Shown here: positions 19,722 through 27,408 of the stretch, one piece after another
Layout: every line of letters begins with the position of its first letter
How positions within the stretch are numbered: position 1 is the stretch's first letter
DNA from: Methanocalculus sp.
Lineage (GTDB): Archaea > Halobacteriota > Methanomicrobia > Methanomicrobiales > Methanocorpusculaceae
Reading direction: 5' to 3'
Assembly: GCA_013329165.1 (NCBI GenBank)
Contig: DUKV01000029.1
Coordinates: 43,411-90,415 of the forward strand
DNA length: 47,005 nucleotides
Made by a program: the position numbers and the translations under genes
The notes under the pieces: model-generated
Told to the model about the DNA's origin: nothing
Seen by the model: only the letters and a program-made list of their open reading frames with translations
The model's database searches: none

Positions 19722-20324
19722 ATGTCATCCCTTGAGGATCTGAAAGAGCGGGCACGCCTGCTCCTCGAAGAGGGGCACAGCCCAGGCCAGATAGCCGATG
19801 AGCTATCCCTCTCCATCGAGACGGTCACCTGGCTTTTAACCCAGCCGAAGGGAGATGCCGCCCCGCATGATGTACACATAGACTGGACACGGGTCAGTTG
19901 TGATGCACAACTGATTGAGGCAGTAGCAGCGATGATGATCGATGCATACATTCCTCCCGTCGATCGTACCGAGCCCCTTGATGCCGATGTGATCGTCGGT
20001 ATCGCCATCTCCGGCATCCCGCTTGCCACCCTGATCGGGGCACGTGAGGGATGCAGCCTTGCGGTGTACCACCCGGCCAAGCATGCGACATCTGATACCC
20101 CCATCGGATCCATCTCCGGAAACTTTGCACCCGTGAAGGAAAAACGCTGTATTATCGTTGATGATGTCATCACCTCAGGCAGGACACTTCAGGAGGTTGT
20201 TGCCTATCTCAGGAGACATGGCGGAGTTCCGGTGGCGATCTGGGTCCTCTTCGATAAGCGCGGTATCACCGAGGTTGAGGGGGTTCCTGTACACTCACTC
20301 TTCAGAATCTCCAGAATCGACTGA
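19722..20324 (+). CDS. gfcR: GfcR-type HTH-phosphoribosyltransferase regulator
   Basis: A 200-residue archaeal fusion of an N-terminal helix-turn-helix (about residues 5-45, [21 protein letters not shown]) with a type I phosphoribosyltransferase domain. The PRPP loop is [13 protein letters not shown] and the domain also has [16 protein letters not shown]. Proteins of this kind were long annotated as orotate phosphoribosyltransferase-like; the haloarchaeal member GfcR is a transcription regulator of central carbon genes. The target here is unknown. PRPP binding may be its signal, consistent with its place after prs. It starts 21 bases after nob1 with a weak ribosome site. Confidence 0.88.
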   Translation: MSSLEDLKERARLLLEEGHSPGQIADELSLSIETVTWLLTQPKGDAAPHDVHIDWTRVSCDAQLIEAVAAMMIDAYIPPVDRTEPLDADVIVGIAISGIPLATLIGAREGCSLAVYHPAKHATSDTPIGSISGNFAPVKEKRCIIVDDVITSGRTLQEVVAYLRRHGGVPVAIWVLFDKRGITEVEGVPVHSLFRISRID

Positions 20325-20343
20325 AGGGGTTCCCAAAATGGGA

Positions 20344-20355
20344 TATATTTATATA
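20344..20355 (+). promoter_or_regulatory. TATA box of the thermosome gene
   Basis: The gap between gfcR and the chaperonin gene contains ATATTTATATAG, a near-ideal archaeal TATA box, about 45-50 bases before the GTG. The expected start is near 20378, giving a leader of about 20 bases that includes the AGGAGG ribosome site (20383-20388). A strong independent promoter is expected for a chaperonin. Confidence 0.7.
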
Positions 20356-20396
20356 GAAGTTCAATTCAATTTTTATCACTACAGGAGGATTACAGA

Positions 20397-21992
20397 GTGG
20401 CAAATCAGAATCAATTAACCGGACAACCAATCATTATTTTGCGGGATAACGTCGAACAGACCCGCGGACATGAGGCACAGCGATCAAATATCCTTGCGGC
20501 AAAAGCGATCTCCGAAGCGGTAAGGACGACCCTTGGACCACGAGGAATGGACAAGATGCTGGTTCACGGTGACGATATCACCATCACCAATGATGGAGCA
20601 ACCATCCTGAGCGAACTCTCGGTTCAGCACCCAGGCGCCAAGATGGTGGTCGAGGTCGCAACCGCACAGGACGATGAGTGCGGGGATGGGACCACCACCG
20701 CCGCCATTATGGTCGGTTCATTCATGGAACAGGCCGAACGGATGCTCAAGATGGGGATACACCCGACAAACATCTCAAAGGGTTATTCCCTCGGCATGAA
20801 AAAGTCGCTTGAGATCCTCTCGGAACTCGCCGTCGATGTCACTCCTGACGATAAGGAGAGCCTGAAGAAGATCGCAAAGACCGCAATGATCGGAAAGGCG
20901 ATCGAGGCAGTCATGGAGAAGGCTGCTGATATCGTCGTCGATGCGGTTGCAACAATCGCTGACAGTTCATCAGGCAGGATCAGTATCGATGAGGATGATA
21001 TCCTTGTCAAGACCCAGACGGGTGATGCAATGGATGACATCGAGCTTGTTCGTGGCGTTATCATCGGGAAAGCCCGCGTAGACGAACAGATGCCAAAGAT
21101 CGTCACCGGTGCAAAGGTTGCGATGATCAGCACCCCCCTTGAGATCACCAAGACCCAGACCAAGTCAAAGATCAAGATCTCCTCATCCGAACAGGTCGCG
21201 GCATTTGGCGATGCTGAGAGGGCTTCGTTGAAGAAGATCGCCGATCAGATCATTGCATCAGGTGCAAATGTCCTCCTCTGCCAGAAGGGCATCGCCGATT
21301 CAGTGCAGTTCTACCTGGCCAAGGCAGGGATCTACACCCTCGAGGATGTGCCTGAGAAGGAGATGAAGTATGCGGCAAAGGCACTCTGTGGAGAGATCGT
21401 CAATAAAGCAGAAGACCTTACCGCCGAGACCCTCGGTACCGCCGAACAGGTTGAACAGATGTATGGCGAGGATCTGACAAAGATCTCCGGATGCGAGAAT
21501 GCAAAGGCTGTCACGATCCTGATCCGGGGTTCCACCCAGTACCTCATCGACGAGCTTGACCGGGCAATCAATGATGCAAAGCGTGTCATCCAGGATGCAA
21601 TGGAAGATGGGAAATACACCATCGGCGGAGCTGCGGTTGAGACTGAGATGATCGTCAGGATCCGCGAATATGCTACAACCATCGGCGGCCGTGAGCAGAT
21701 TGCTGTTGAAGCATTCGCAAACGCCTTTGAGATCATCCCGATCACACTCGCCGAGAATTCGGGATTCAACCCGATCGACAAGCTGGTTGAACTGAAGAAA
21801 GCACACTCAAACGGACAGAAGAATGCAGGGTTGAATGTATTTACCGGAAAGATCGTCGACATGAGTGAAGAGGGTGTCTTTGAGCCGATGCGTGTGAAGC
21901 GCCAGGCGATCCAGAGCGCCGCAGAGATCGCATCCCTCCTGATACGGGTCGATGATATGATGGTCACCCAGTCCCACGCACCCGGACAGTAA
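20397..21992 (+). CDS. thsA: Thermosome subunit (group II chaperonin)
   Basis: Subunit of the hexadecameric archaeal chaperonin that folds proteins in a built-in-lid cage. The 531-residue product has the ATP-binding motifs TLGPRGMDKML and NDGATIL, the catalytic motif GDGTTTAAIM, and the late motif GGAAVETEM. Unlike many thermosomes it has no Gly/Met-rich C-terminal tail; the end is MMVTQSHAPGQ. The start is GTG at 20397 with AGGAGG upstream. It is expressed alone from its own TATA box, and a T-rich terminator region follows. The choice between alpha and other subunit names is arbitrary without the other copies. Confidence 0.97.
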   Translation: MANQNQLTGQPIIILRDNVEQTRGHEAQRSNILAAKAISEAVRTTLGPRGMDKMLVHGDDITITNDGATILSELSVQHPGAKMVVEVATAQDDECGDGTTTAAIMVGSFMEQAERMLKMGIHPTNISKGYSLGMKKSLEILSELAVDVTPDDKESLKKIAKTAMIGKAIEAVMEKAADIVVDAVATIADSSSGRISIDEDDILVKTQTGDAMDDIELVRGVIIGKARVDEQMPKIVTGAKVAMISTPLEITKTQTKSKIKISSSEQVAAFGDAERASLKKIADQIIASGANVLLCQKGIADSVQFYLAKAGIYTLEDVPEKEMKYAAKALCGEIVNKAEDLTAETLGTAEQVEQMYGEDLTKISGCENAKAVTILIRGSTQYLIDELDRAINDAKRVIQDAMEDGKYTIGGAAVETEMIVRIREYATTIGGREQIAVEAFANAFEIIPITLAENSGFNPIDKLVELKKAHSNGQKNAGLNVFTGKIVDMSEEGVFEPMRVKRQAIQSAAEIASLLIRVDDMMVTQSHAPGQ

Positions 21993-22037
21993 AACCAATC
22001 CCCTTCTTTTCCTTTTACAGAATACAAAAATTTTCTT
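21993..22037. terminator. Bidirectional T-rich terminator
   Basis: Between convergent genes, the plus strand reads CTTCTTTTCCTTTTAC and then ATTTTCTTTTA just after the thermosome stop, while the minus strand gives AAATTTTTG after the HAD gene. Runs of T without a strong hairpin are the usual archaeal termination signal. Confidence 0.5.
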
Positions 22038-22700
22038 TTAGAGATGGGGTGACAATAAATCCCGGATCTCATGGAGATCGGAGACGATCCGCTCAACACC
22101 GGGTTTTCCTGAGAATCTATCCTGATCACCCGGCGCCACCCTTGCAATGAACCGGACACCGGTTTCAGAGGCTGCCTCATAATCCTGTGGAGCATCACCG
22201 ATGAAGAGGGTTTCTTCGGGTGAGACGCCGGTTATGGAGAGAATATCGCGGATACAGTCCGTCTTTGATCTTGGAGAGCCATAGATCCTCTCAAAGTACC
22301 CTGCAAGCCCCCGGCGATCTGCAATCTCGAGCATCTCTTCCTCGGGGGTTGCTGAGACGACATAGAGAGGGATCCTCCCCTTTACGTCGTTCAGCAGCTG
22401 AAGAGCCCCCGGCACAAGCGGGATAGAGAACATCTTTTCGCGGACAATTCCCGCATACCGCTCTCCAAGCCACTCTTCCCGTTCCCGGGTGAGTTCCTGA
22501 TAGAGCATCTCTTTGTAGATGTGGCGGAACTTCACAAACCGGCTCATCCCCCCGTTATCCAGATGATACTGAACGATCTCGTCCTGGTGTTCCGGTACAA
22601 ACGAGAAGGTCTCACGGAACGCTTCTGCCTTCATGGCGATGGACTCGGCGATCACTCCGTCGAAGTCAAAGATGATCAGTCGGAGCGGTGGATGGTGCAT
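22038..22700 (-). CDS. HAD-superfamily phosphatase
   Basis: Haloacid dehalogenase-like hydrolase of 220 residues, similar to phosphoglycolate phosphatases and beta-phosphoglucomutase-like enzymes. Motif I is IIFDFDGVIAES with the nucleophile Asp and the +2 general acid Asp, motif II is YVVSATPEEE, motif III includes the conserved Lys in GSPRSKTDCI and motif IV is LFIGDAPQDYEAA. A helical cap lies between motif I and II. Substrate cannot be predicted. It is transcribed toward the thermosome and stands alone. Confidence 0.88.
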   Translation of the reverse strand: MHHPPLRLIIFDFDGVIAESIAMKAEAFRETFSFVPEHQDEIVQYHLDNGGMSRFVKFRHIYKEMLYQELTREREEWLGERYAGIVREKMFSIPLVPGALQLLNDVKGRIPLYVVSATPEEEMLEIADRRGLAGYFERIYGSPRSKTDCIRDILSITGVSPEETLFIGDAPQDYEAASETGVRFIARVAPGDQDRFSGKPGVERIVSDLHEIRDLLSPHL

Positions 22701-22777
22701 AGAGGAGTGTCTGTATTTGGAGCTGATAGCAGTGGCGATTAGTGTCAGGTGGCCGGGGGGGATGTCAGAGGATGTGC

Positions 22778-23269
22778 TCAGGGATGTGCCAGAGTTAAGA
22801 AATCCACTCTGTCAAAATCACGATCATTTGTGGCGAAATAGTCAATCTGGTGTTTCTGTGCTGAAGCAGCATGGAGGGCATCTGAGAAGAGCAATCCATA
22901 ATTCCGGGAAATTGAAAGTGTATCCCTCAGAATATCCAAAGTATCGAGGATAATAAGGTTATACTCTTGCATGATATCGCGTGTGATCGAATACGGAGCA
23001 TCCATATCCTTTAATATTCCGGGATGTTCTTTGATGTAGATGATCGCATCGCGTGGAGAAAGGTGCTTTTCAGTATACATCTCGATGAGCATTGCCTTGT
23101 GAAAAAACTCATCAATAACGGTAGAATTGATATACCCGGTGATCTCTCCGGCCTTAATCCTTTCAAGGAGTCGTTCAGACGCGTCTGAGAACCGGGTAGT
23201 GCTAAACGCATAGAGAAGAATATTGGTATCGAGAAATACTGATCCGCCGGTAATATTATCGGTATGCAT
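22778..23269 (-). CDS. PIN-domain toxin (VapC-like)
   Basis: A 163-residue PIN-domain ribonuclease, probably the toxin of a type II toxin-antitoxin pair. Acidic residues of the active site are visible: FLDTNILLYAF (first Asp), the Glu in VIDEFFHKA, FSDALHAASAQ and ATNDRDFDRV. The ATG at 23269 overlaps the antitoxin stop as TGATG; a TTG one codon upstream is less likely. The order antitoxin first, toxin second, with coupled translation is the normal arrangement for such pairs. Confidence 0.85.
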   Translation of the reverse strand: MHTDNITGGSVFLDTNILLYAFSTTRFSDASERLLERIKAGEITGYINSTVIDEFFHKAMLIEMYTEKHLSPRDAIIYIKEHPGILKDMDAPYSITRDIMQEYNLIILDTLDILRDTLSISRNYGLLFSDALHAASAQKHQIDYFATNDRDFDRVDFLTLAHP

Positions 23270-23553
23270 CAATACAACTCTTCAAGGTCTTTTTCAGCCA
23301 TATCAAGGATGAATTCTTCAGGGGCAGTTAATTTAATTGTTTTTTTGGATCGTCTTTTCAACCTGACAATCACCTTCTCTCCCCCATTCTCCAAAGGTTG
23401 ATCCAGCTGGATTGTTGTGGTATTAACGAGCCTTCCATCTACTTCTACCGGCATAAAACCACTTCGTGATACACTACGAAAGCGGAACATATAATAGTGA
23501 CTCTTCTCTGGATTGCGTCTGCCTGGAATCCCTGTATCTGGCAAATACACCAT
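23269..23553 (-). CDS. Probable antitoxin of the PIN toxin
   Basis: A small basic protein directly before the PIN gene and coupled to it (TGATG). The frame begins at a TTG (23565); ATG 23553 (MVYLPDTGIPGRRN) is used here, while ATG 23490 (MFRFRSVSRSGFMPVEVDG) is also plausible and would give about 73 residues. The core VEVDGRLVNTTTIQLDQPL followed by a basic stretch and an acidic helical end (EEFILDMAEKDLEELY) suggests a DNA-binding or strand-forming N-terminus and a toxin-wrapping tail. I do not recognise a named family; antitoxin function is inferred from position. Confidence 0.65.
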   Translation of the reverse strand: MVYLPDTGIPGRRNPEKSHYYMFRFRSVSRSGFMPVEVDGRLVNTTTIQLDQPLENGGEKVIVRLKRRSKKTIKLTAPEEFILDMAEKDLEELY

Positions 23554-23618
23554 GACGGGTTTCAATTTTCTATACCCCCTTGATCAGGTTTTTATCATTT
23601 GCGAGGAGAGGAGAGACG

Positions 23619-23828
23619 ATGAGTGCCAAAACATTGCAACAGATACAGCGGGAAGGGCTTGATGTACTCGTTGAGCGGCTGGGACCAGATGATGCCATTC
23701 GTTTTCTTCAGATCTATGAGCCTGGAAGAGGTGATTGGACGAAGGAGAGGAGAGCGATACTGGAGAATGATCCAGATACAATCATCAGAAATATCCTTGA
23801 ACGAAGAAAGAAGACGGATTTAATTTAG
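23619..23828 (+). CDS. Small antitoxin-like protein without an adjacent toxin
   Basis: A 69-residue protein starting at ATG 23619 (MSAKTLQQIQREGLDVLVERL), with a GAGGAGAGG ribosome site; the longer frame from 23580 has no support. The pattern TLQQIQREGLD...LGPDDAIRFLQIYEPGRGDWTKER, followed by a charged tail ending in ERRKKTD, resembles a family of small proteins common in methanogens that often accompany toxins. No toxin frame lies downstream (23829-23971). It diverges from the PIN antitoxin operon across a 65-base gap containing TTTTTATC on the plus strand. Function is inferred and uncertain. Confidence 0.6.
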   Translation: MSAKTLQQIQREGLDVLVERLGPDDAIRFLQIYEPGRGDWTKERRAILENDPDTIIRNILERRKKTDLI

Positions 23829-23971
23829 ACGTATGTTCTGCATGGAACTTCGGATCCAGAGAGCGGAGTGGCGAAGCAATACCTGGCAATGATGACGAGA
23901 TAGTGTACGCAGAAGACGACCCTTCAGAAGCCTTAAATACCGCAGAAATGAAATTCTATATCCCGATCTCT

Positions 23972-24055
23972 GCCGAGGTAGTCTAGTCCGGGAAGGCGGT
24001 GGCCTCGAAAGCCACTGGTGTTTGCACCTCGGGAGTTCAAATCTCCCCCTCGGCG
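23972..24055 (+). tRNA. tRNA-Ser (CGA)
   Basis: An 84-base tRNA read directly. The acceptor arm is GCCGAGG paired with CCTCGGC (24048-24054) plus discriminator G (24055); the anticodon stem GTGGC/GCCAC (23999-24003/24011-24015) holds the loop CTCGAAA with anticodon CGA at 24006-24008, which reads UCG Ser codons. The long variable arm (TGGTGTTTGCACC) is the serine class II feature, and the T arm has GTTCAAATC. CCA is not encoded and no intron is present. CTTAAATA about 30-40 bases upstream is a likely TATA box, and a T stretch follows the gene. Confidence 0.95.
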
Positions 24056-24246
24056 TTTTAACCCTTTTCCGGACAGTCCTCTACGTGTCAACGATTGTAT
24101 ACATACCTTTCATATCTGACATCATCTGCTCGTGTAGTCAGCCATACCGCTTCCCCGGAGGAGGCCTTGATCAGATATGCAGGAGAACCTCCGGACAAAA
24201 CCCGATGCTCTTATAGTACCTGAGAGCAGAATAGTCAGAGTTGAGC
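24056..24246. other. Intergenic region upstream of the first CheC gene
   Basis: No gene is seen in these 191 bases. A T-run (GTTTTAACCCTTTT) right after the tRNA may end its transcript. A perfect 7-base inverted repeat CCGGAGG/CCTCCGG (24155-24161 and 24188-24194, 26-base loop) lies in the middle. CTCTTATAGT (24209-24218) is a TATA-like element about 30-35 bases before the CheC start, which suggests a leaderless or very short-leader transcript. Confidence 0.45.
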
Positions 24247-24864
24247 ATGACAATCCTGACACCGATGCAGGTAGATGCATTGAATGAGCTGGGGAATATC
24301 GGATCATCCCATGCCGCCAATGCGCTCTCTGCTCTCCTGCAGCACCGGATCCAGATGACAGTCCCGGCTGTTGAGATCGTTGATCTGGCAGATATTCAAA
24401 ATTATGTCACTGACGATCTCTTTGTAACAATCCTCTTTGAGATGCAGGGGGAGATCGATCATGCCGGGTACATCATCTTCTTCCTCCCACTCGAATCAGC
24501 CATCCGTATGACCAATGTGCTCCTCGGGATAGCTGAGGAGGATCGGGAATTAACTGAGATGGATGAGAGCACCCTCCAGGAAGTTGGAAACATCATGGTT
24601 TCAGCATTCCTGAATGCAAGCGCTGAGCTGCTCAGTGTCGTGATGCTCCCCTCTCCACCAAATCTCGTCATTGATATGGGGCATTCGGTGATCGAGGAGG
24701 TTCTGGCAGAACTGGCTGTCGAGGTGAACGAGGTGATCATCTTCCATACAATCCTCACCTGCGACCAGTATTCGATCAATGGGAACCTGATGATGATGCC
24801 TGCCATTGATACACTCTCAGAGATACTCACGATTATGGATCAGCTGCTGGAAGATGCTGCCTGA
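24247..24864 (+). CDS. cheC: CheC-family CheY-P phosphatase (first copy)
   Basis: CheC proteins dephosphorylate CheY-P and in many archaea bind the receptor deamidase CheD. The 205-residue product carries both CheC phosphatase signatures: D10-x3-E14-x2-N17 in VDALNELGNIG, and the second copy in STLQEVGNIM. Full CheC length and the presence of both helices distinguish it from CheX. The ATG at 24247 is preferred over a TTG two codons earlier. It stands alone on the plus strand, tail to tail with a minus-strand CheY-CheC-kinase run, so the module has two CheC copies. Confidence 0.88.
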   Translation: MTILTPMQVDALNELGNIGSSHAANALSALLQHRIQMTVPAVEIVDLADIQNYVTDDLFVTILFEMQGEIDHAGYIIFFLPLESAIRMTNVLLGIAEEDRELTEMDESTLQEVGNIMVSAFLNASAELLSVVMLPSPPNLVIDMGHSVIEEVLAELAVEVNEVIIFHTILTCDQYSINGNLMMMPAIDTLSEILTIMDQLLEDAA

Positions 24865-24927
24865 AGAGAGTGGAATAAGGATTTTTTTTTCGGGAAAAAA
24901 GAGAGGAAATAGGAGGAGTAGTTATCT

Positions 24928-26040
24928 TCAGGCCGGATTCCCGATCCGGTACTCTCCTTCCGGCACACAGAACTCGAACCTCGCACCTTTTCCTTCCTCA
25001 CCGGTCTCGGTGATGGTGATTCCCGTGATCGCAAGGATTTCACGCACCAGGAAGAGGCCGAGGCCGGTGTTCTTCCCAAAACCGCGTTTGAATATCTCCT
25101 CCTTATCATCTTCGGGGACACCTGTGCCATCATCCTCCCAGATGATTATGAGGCCGGATGATGATGGGTGGCAGGTGATCTCTATCCTGGTTGCCCCCTC
25201 AGCATACCTGAGAGCATTATCATAGAGGTTGTAGAAGACCTTCTCAAGCATCGGATCGCAATAGATCGAGACCCCTTCGCACGCAGAATGTATTGGAAGG
25301 CGCTCCTCTGTATCGATCGCCTCGATCAGGGTATCCATCGCAAACCAGGTTGGCTCCTCAATTCCAAGCTGTTCGTACTGGCGGTTGAAGACCAGGATAT
25401 TCTGGATTACCATAGCTGCAGCCCTGACATGCCCGAGATATTCTGCCTGTGTCGGATCAGTCGCCATCTCTTCGGCAAACCCGAGGAAACCGTCGATGAC
25501 CATGATCTTGTTGAGGATATCATGACGGGTGACGCTTGATAGGAGGTTTAACTTGGCATTTAGTTTTTCCAGGGCTTTTTCAGCCTTTTTGCGTTCCTGT
25601 ACCTCCAGGAGAGCCTGATCTTTCATCTGGCGAACCGATCGGATCTCGTGATCGAGCTCGGTAACATCCTCGATGATGATCATCACACAGGGATGATCCG
25701 GATCGCTTCCCGGATACCTGATAACAGAGGTCTGCTGGACACGAAGCATCCCGTCAGCTTTTCTACAGGGTATAAATGATGTATGGAGCTGGGAAGAGAA
25801 GACTGCCGGTGGCCCACCATCCAGTACCTGATCGATCCTCACCCTGTATGAAGGAGTGTTGAGATCAGGATACAGGTCCAGAAGATTCTGTCCTGCCATC
25901 TCCTCGCCGGAATAGCCGCTCCAGTCTGCAATAGTTCTGTTCCAGAAAAGGATTATATGTTTTCGATCAATAACACAGATCCCAACCGGCAGTGCATCCG
26001 AGAATTCTGTAAGGACAGACAGGTTTTTCTGCTGGTTCAC
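24928..26040 (-). CDS. PAS-domain histidine kinase
   Basis: A 370-residue soluble sensor kinase. An N-terminal PAS domain (about residues 8-130: PVGICVIDRKHIILFWNRTI and the PAC-like end DPDHPCVMIIIEDVTELD) is followed by a coiled coil (about 132-165), a phosphoacceptor H in SSVTRHDILNKIMVIDGFL (archaeal RHD-x-x-N box), and an HATPase domain with the N box FYNLYDNALRYA, the G1 box IWEDDGTGVPEDD and the GLGLFLVREI motif. No membrane segment is seen. GTG at 26040 overlaps the CheC stop (GTGA), so it is co-translated with CheY and CheC. It could phosphorylate the adjacent CheY; this is inference. Confidence 0.9.
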   Translation of the reverse strand: MNQQKNLSVLTEFSDALPVGICVIDRKHIILFWNRTIADWSGYSGEEMAGQNLLDLYPDLNTPSYRVRIDQVLDGGPPAVFSSQLHTSFIPCRKADGMLRVQQTSVIRYPGSDPDHPCVMIIIEDVTELDHEIRSVRQMKDQALLEVQERKKAEKALEKLNAKLNLLSSVTRHDILNKIMVIDGFLGFAEEMATDPTQAEYLGHVRAAAMVIQNILVFNRQYEQLGIEEPTWFAMDTLIEAIDTEERLPIHSACEGVSIYCDPMLEKVFYNLYDNALRYAEGATRIEITCHPSSSGLIIIWEDDGTGVPEDDKEEIFKRGFGKNTGLGLFLVREILAITGITITETGEEGKGARFEFCVPEGEYRIGNPA

Positions 26041-26660
26041 GGCTCTTCATCCCTTGAAATCTCTCTTACCCGCTGGATAAGGGTTTCAAATGATTGAGCT
26101 CCCATAATGATGAGGATCTTCCCCTCAATATCAAGGTTTTTGATGAACATATGGGTCTCTGCAAGCAGGATCGCCTCACGGTGCTCCTGCCTGACATTCT
26201 GAATGAGGGCAGGCATATCCGCTTCACTGTATGTGGGAAGCGAATAGGTGAGCTGGCTTTTCAGCACATTGGTGATCGAGCCCATCACCCCGTTGATCAG
26301 AATATTTCCGACCTCCTTGAGTGTTTCTGCCTGAATCGAACTGAAGGGCTGCTCTGGTCTGTCCTCAGACAACTCTTCCCCGGTGATCGCATCTATGAGG
26401 ATATGGGCACTTTCTGCCGGGAAGAGCGTATACGTCATTCCGGAAAATACTCCCTTAAAATCAAGAGAGATAGCAGAATAGCGCTCTGTGCCTATCTGGG
26501 AGATGATCTGCCCCGACTCTTCCTGCGAATATATGCTGATATTTGGTATCGTGAGCTCGATTGTTGATCCGGTCATCTCAGAGAGGATGCCTGCGGCTTT
26601 CCCGACACCGATATTGACCAGTTCACGGATACCATCCAGATCCGAAGCATCGATCTCCAT
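26037..26660 (-). CDS. cheC: CheC-family phosphatase (second copy)
   Basis: A second 207-residue CheC, with D9-x3-E13-x2-N16 (LDGIRELVNIG) and a second motif TLKEVGNIL in which the leading Asp/Ser position is Glu. The central hydrophobic strand YSAISLDFKGVFSGMTYTLFP fits the CheC fold. The ATG overlaps the cheY stop (TGATG) and its own stop overlaps the kinase start (GTGA), giving a tightly coupled CheY-CheC-kinase unit. It diverges considerably from the other copy, so it is not a recent duplication. Confidence 0.88.
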   Translation of the reverse strand: MEIDASDLDGIRELVNIGVGKAAGILSEMTGSTIELTIPNISIYSQEESGQIISQIGTERYSAISLDFKGVFSGMTYTLFPAESAHILIDAITGEELSEDRPEQPFSSIQAETLKEVGNILINGVMGSITNVLKSQLTYSLPTYSEADMPALIQNVRQEHREAILLAETHMFIKNLDIEGKILIIMGAQSFETLIQRVREISRDEEP

Positions 26661-27037
26661 CAGGCATCACCGGATGGTTCCAGCACCTTCCGCATTGCCG
26701 GAACAAGCTCTTCCTGTCTGAGCGGCTTATTCAGGAAACTGCGTGCCCCAAGTTTCAGGCAGAGATCCCGTGTGGCATCCTGAATATCAGAGGTGAGGAC
26801 GAGAACGGGAATGGTAATTCCCTTCTCCTGTATCGCCTTTAAAAACTCTATCCCATCCATATCGGGCATCAGGAGATCAACAATGATAACGTCAGGGCTC
26901 TCCCTCTCCGCCATCTCAAGCCCGAGACGACCGTTGTCAGCTTCTATGCAGGTGAACTGTTCGTTTGTGAGAGTCTTTTTGATGATGGTGCGCTGGAAGG
27001 ATGAGTCGTCGATGATCAGAATGGTTGGCATAGGCAT
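26660..27037 (-). CDS. cheY: CheY-like single-domain response regulator
   Basis: A stand-alone receiver domain of about 125 residues. The acidic pair is in ILIIDDSSFQR, the phosphorylated Asp is in DVIIVDLLMPDMDG (D54 from this start), the switch Thr is in VLVLTSD, and the conserved Lys is in FLNKPL. The frame is open to 27136, but the receiver fold begins at ATG 27037 or 27031 (MPTILIIDD). No ribosome site precedes it, so a leaderless start is likely. First gene of the CheY-CheC-kinase run. Its output partner could be the archaellum switch or another effector outside the window. Confidence 0.92.
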   Translation of the reverse strand: MPMPTILIIDDSSFQRTIIKKTLTNEQFTCIEADNGRLGLEMAERESPDVIIVDLLMPDMDGIEFLKAIQEKGITIPVLVLTSDIQDATRDLCLKLGARSFLNKPLRQEELVPAMRKVLEPSGDA

Positions 27038-27319
27038 CTGTTGAATTATACGTAATCCAATCAAGAAATAATTATGGCTTCTGGTTGCCAGAAACCACAT
27101 TCTTCGGGTGGATGGATATCCAAAAATAAACATCAATCACACATCCATGATATGTGTTCTTCTCCCTGAAAGTAGGCGCTTCCTCCAGATGAGACACCCC
27201 ACCCTGCCGTGATTCTGTTGATACGAAAGCAAAGAGTTTTTTAAGTTTCGCTACCTTTAGAGATACATTTAATCCTGTGTATGCCAAACAAAAGGACTCA
27301 GGATTAACAAGGATATTCC
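27038..27319. other. Promoter region between cheY and the chemoreceptor gene
   Basis: Together with the leader described next, this is a 371-base gap between divergent genes. Open frames here have no family resemblance and I see no gene. AATTATTTCTTG (around 27065-27076) could be the minus-strand TATA element for cheY, giving a nearly leaderless transcript. On the plus strand ATACATTTAATCC (27263-27275) is the best TATA candidate for the chemoreceptor, placing its start near 27295 and leaving a leader of about 115 bases. Confidence 0.4.
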
Positions 27320-27408
27320 AAAGCCGGATTGCTCAAAGAAGTAGTAATTAAGGCTTTTATTGGCTGAAAGCCGATTTTTCGGCCCAGTGTATTGGGAGGA
27401 GATGGATT
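27320..27408 (+). promoter_or_regulatory. Possible structured leader with chained alternative hairpins
   Basis: Before the chemoreceptor start, short complementary segments follow one another: AAAGCC (27320-27325), GGCTTT (27352-27357), AAAGCC (27367-27372), GCCGA/TCGGC (27370-27374 and 27379-27383, loop TTTT), and CCCA/TGGG (27383-27386 and 27393-27396). GGCTTT can pair with either AAAGCC; the second AAAGCC shares bases with the GCCGA stem; the last stem overlaps the ribosome site GGGAGGAG (27394-27401). This is the logic of an attenuator-like switch, but the stems are short and chance is possible. Confidence 0.4.

Noticed and set aside
21332..22198. 288-codon antisense frame opposite the thermosome gene
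   Set aside because: Mirror of thermosome codons; overlaps the terminator and the HAD gene without its own promoter.
23829..23971. Possible toxin partner after the 69-residue antitoxin-like gene
   Set aside because: Only very short frames exist (about 20 codons); nothing resembles a toxin.
27072..27287. 71-codon minus-strand frame between cheY and the chemoreceptor
   Set aside because: No family resemblance, no ribosome site, and it covers the expected promoter regions of both genes.
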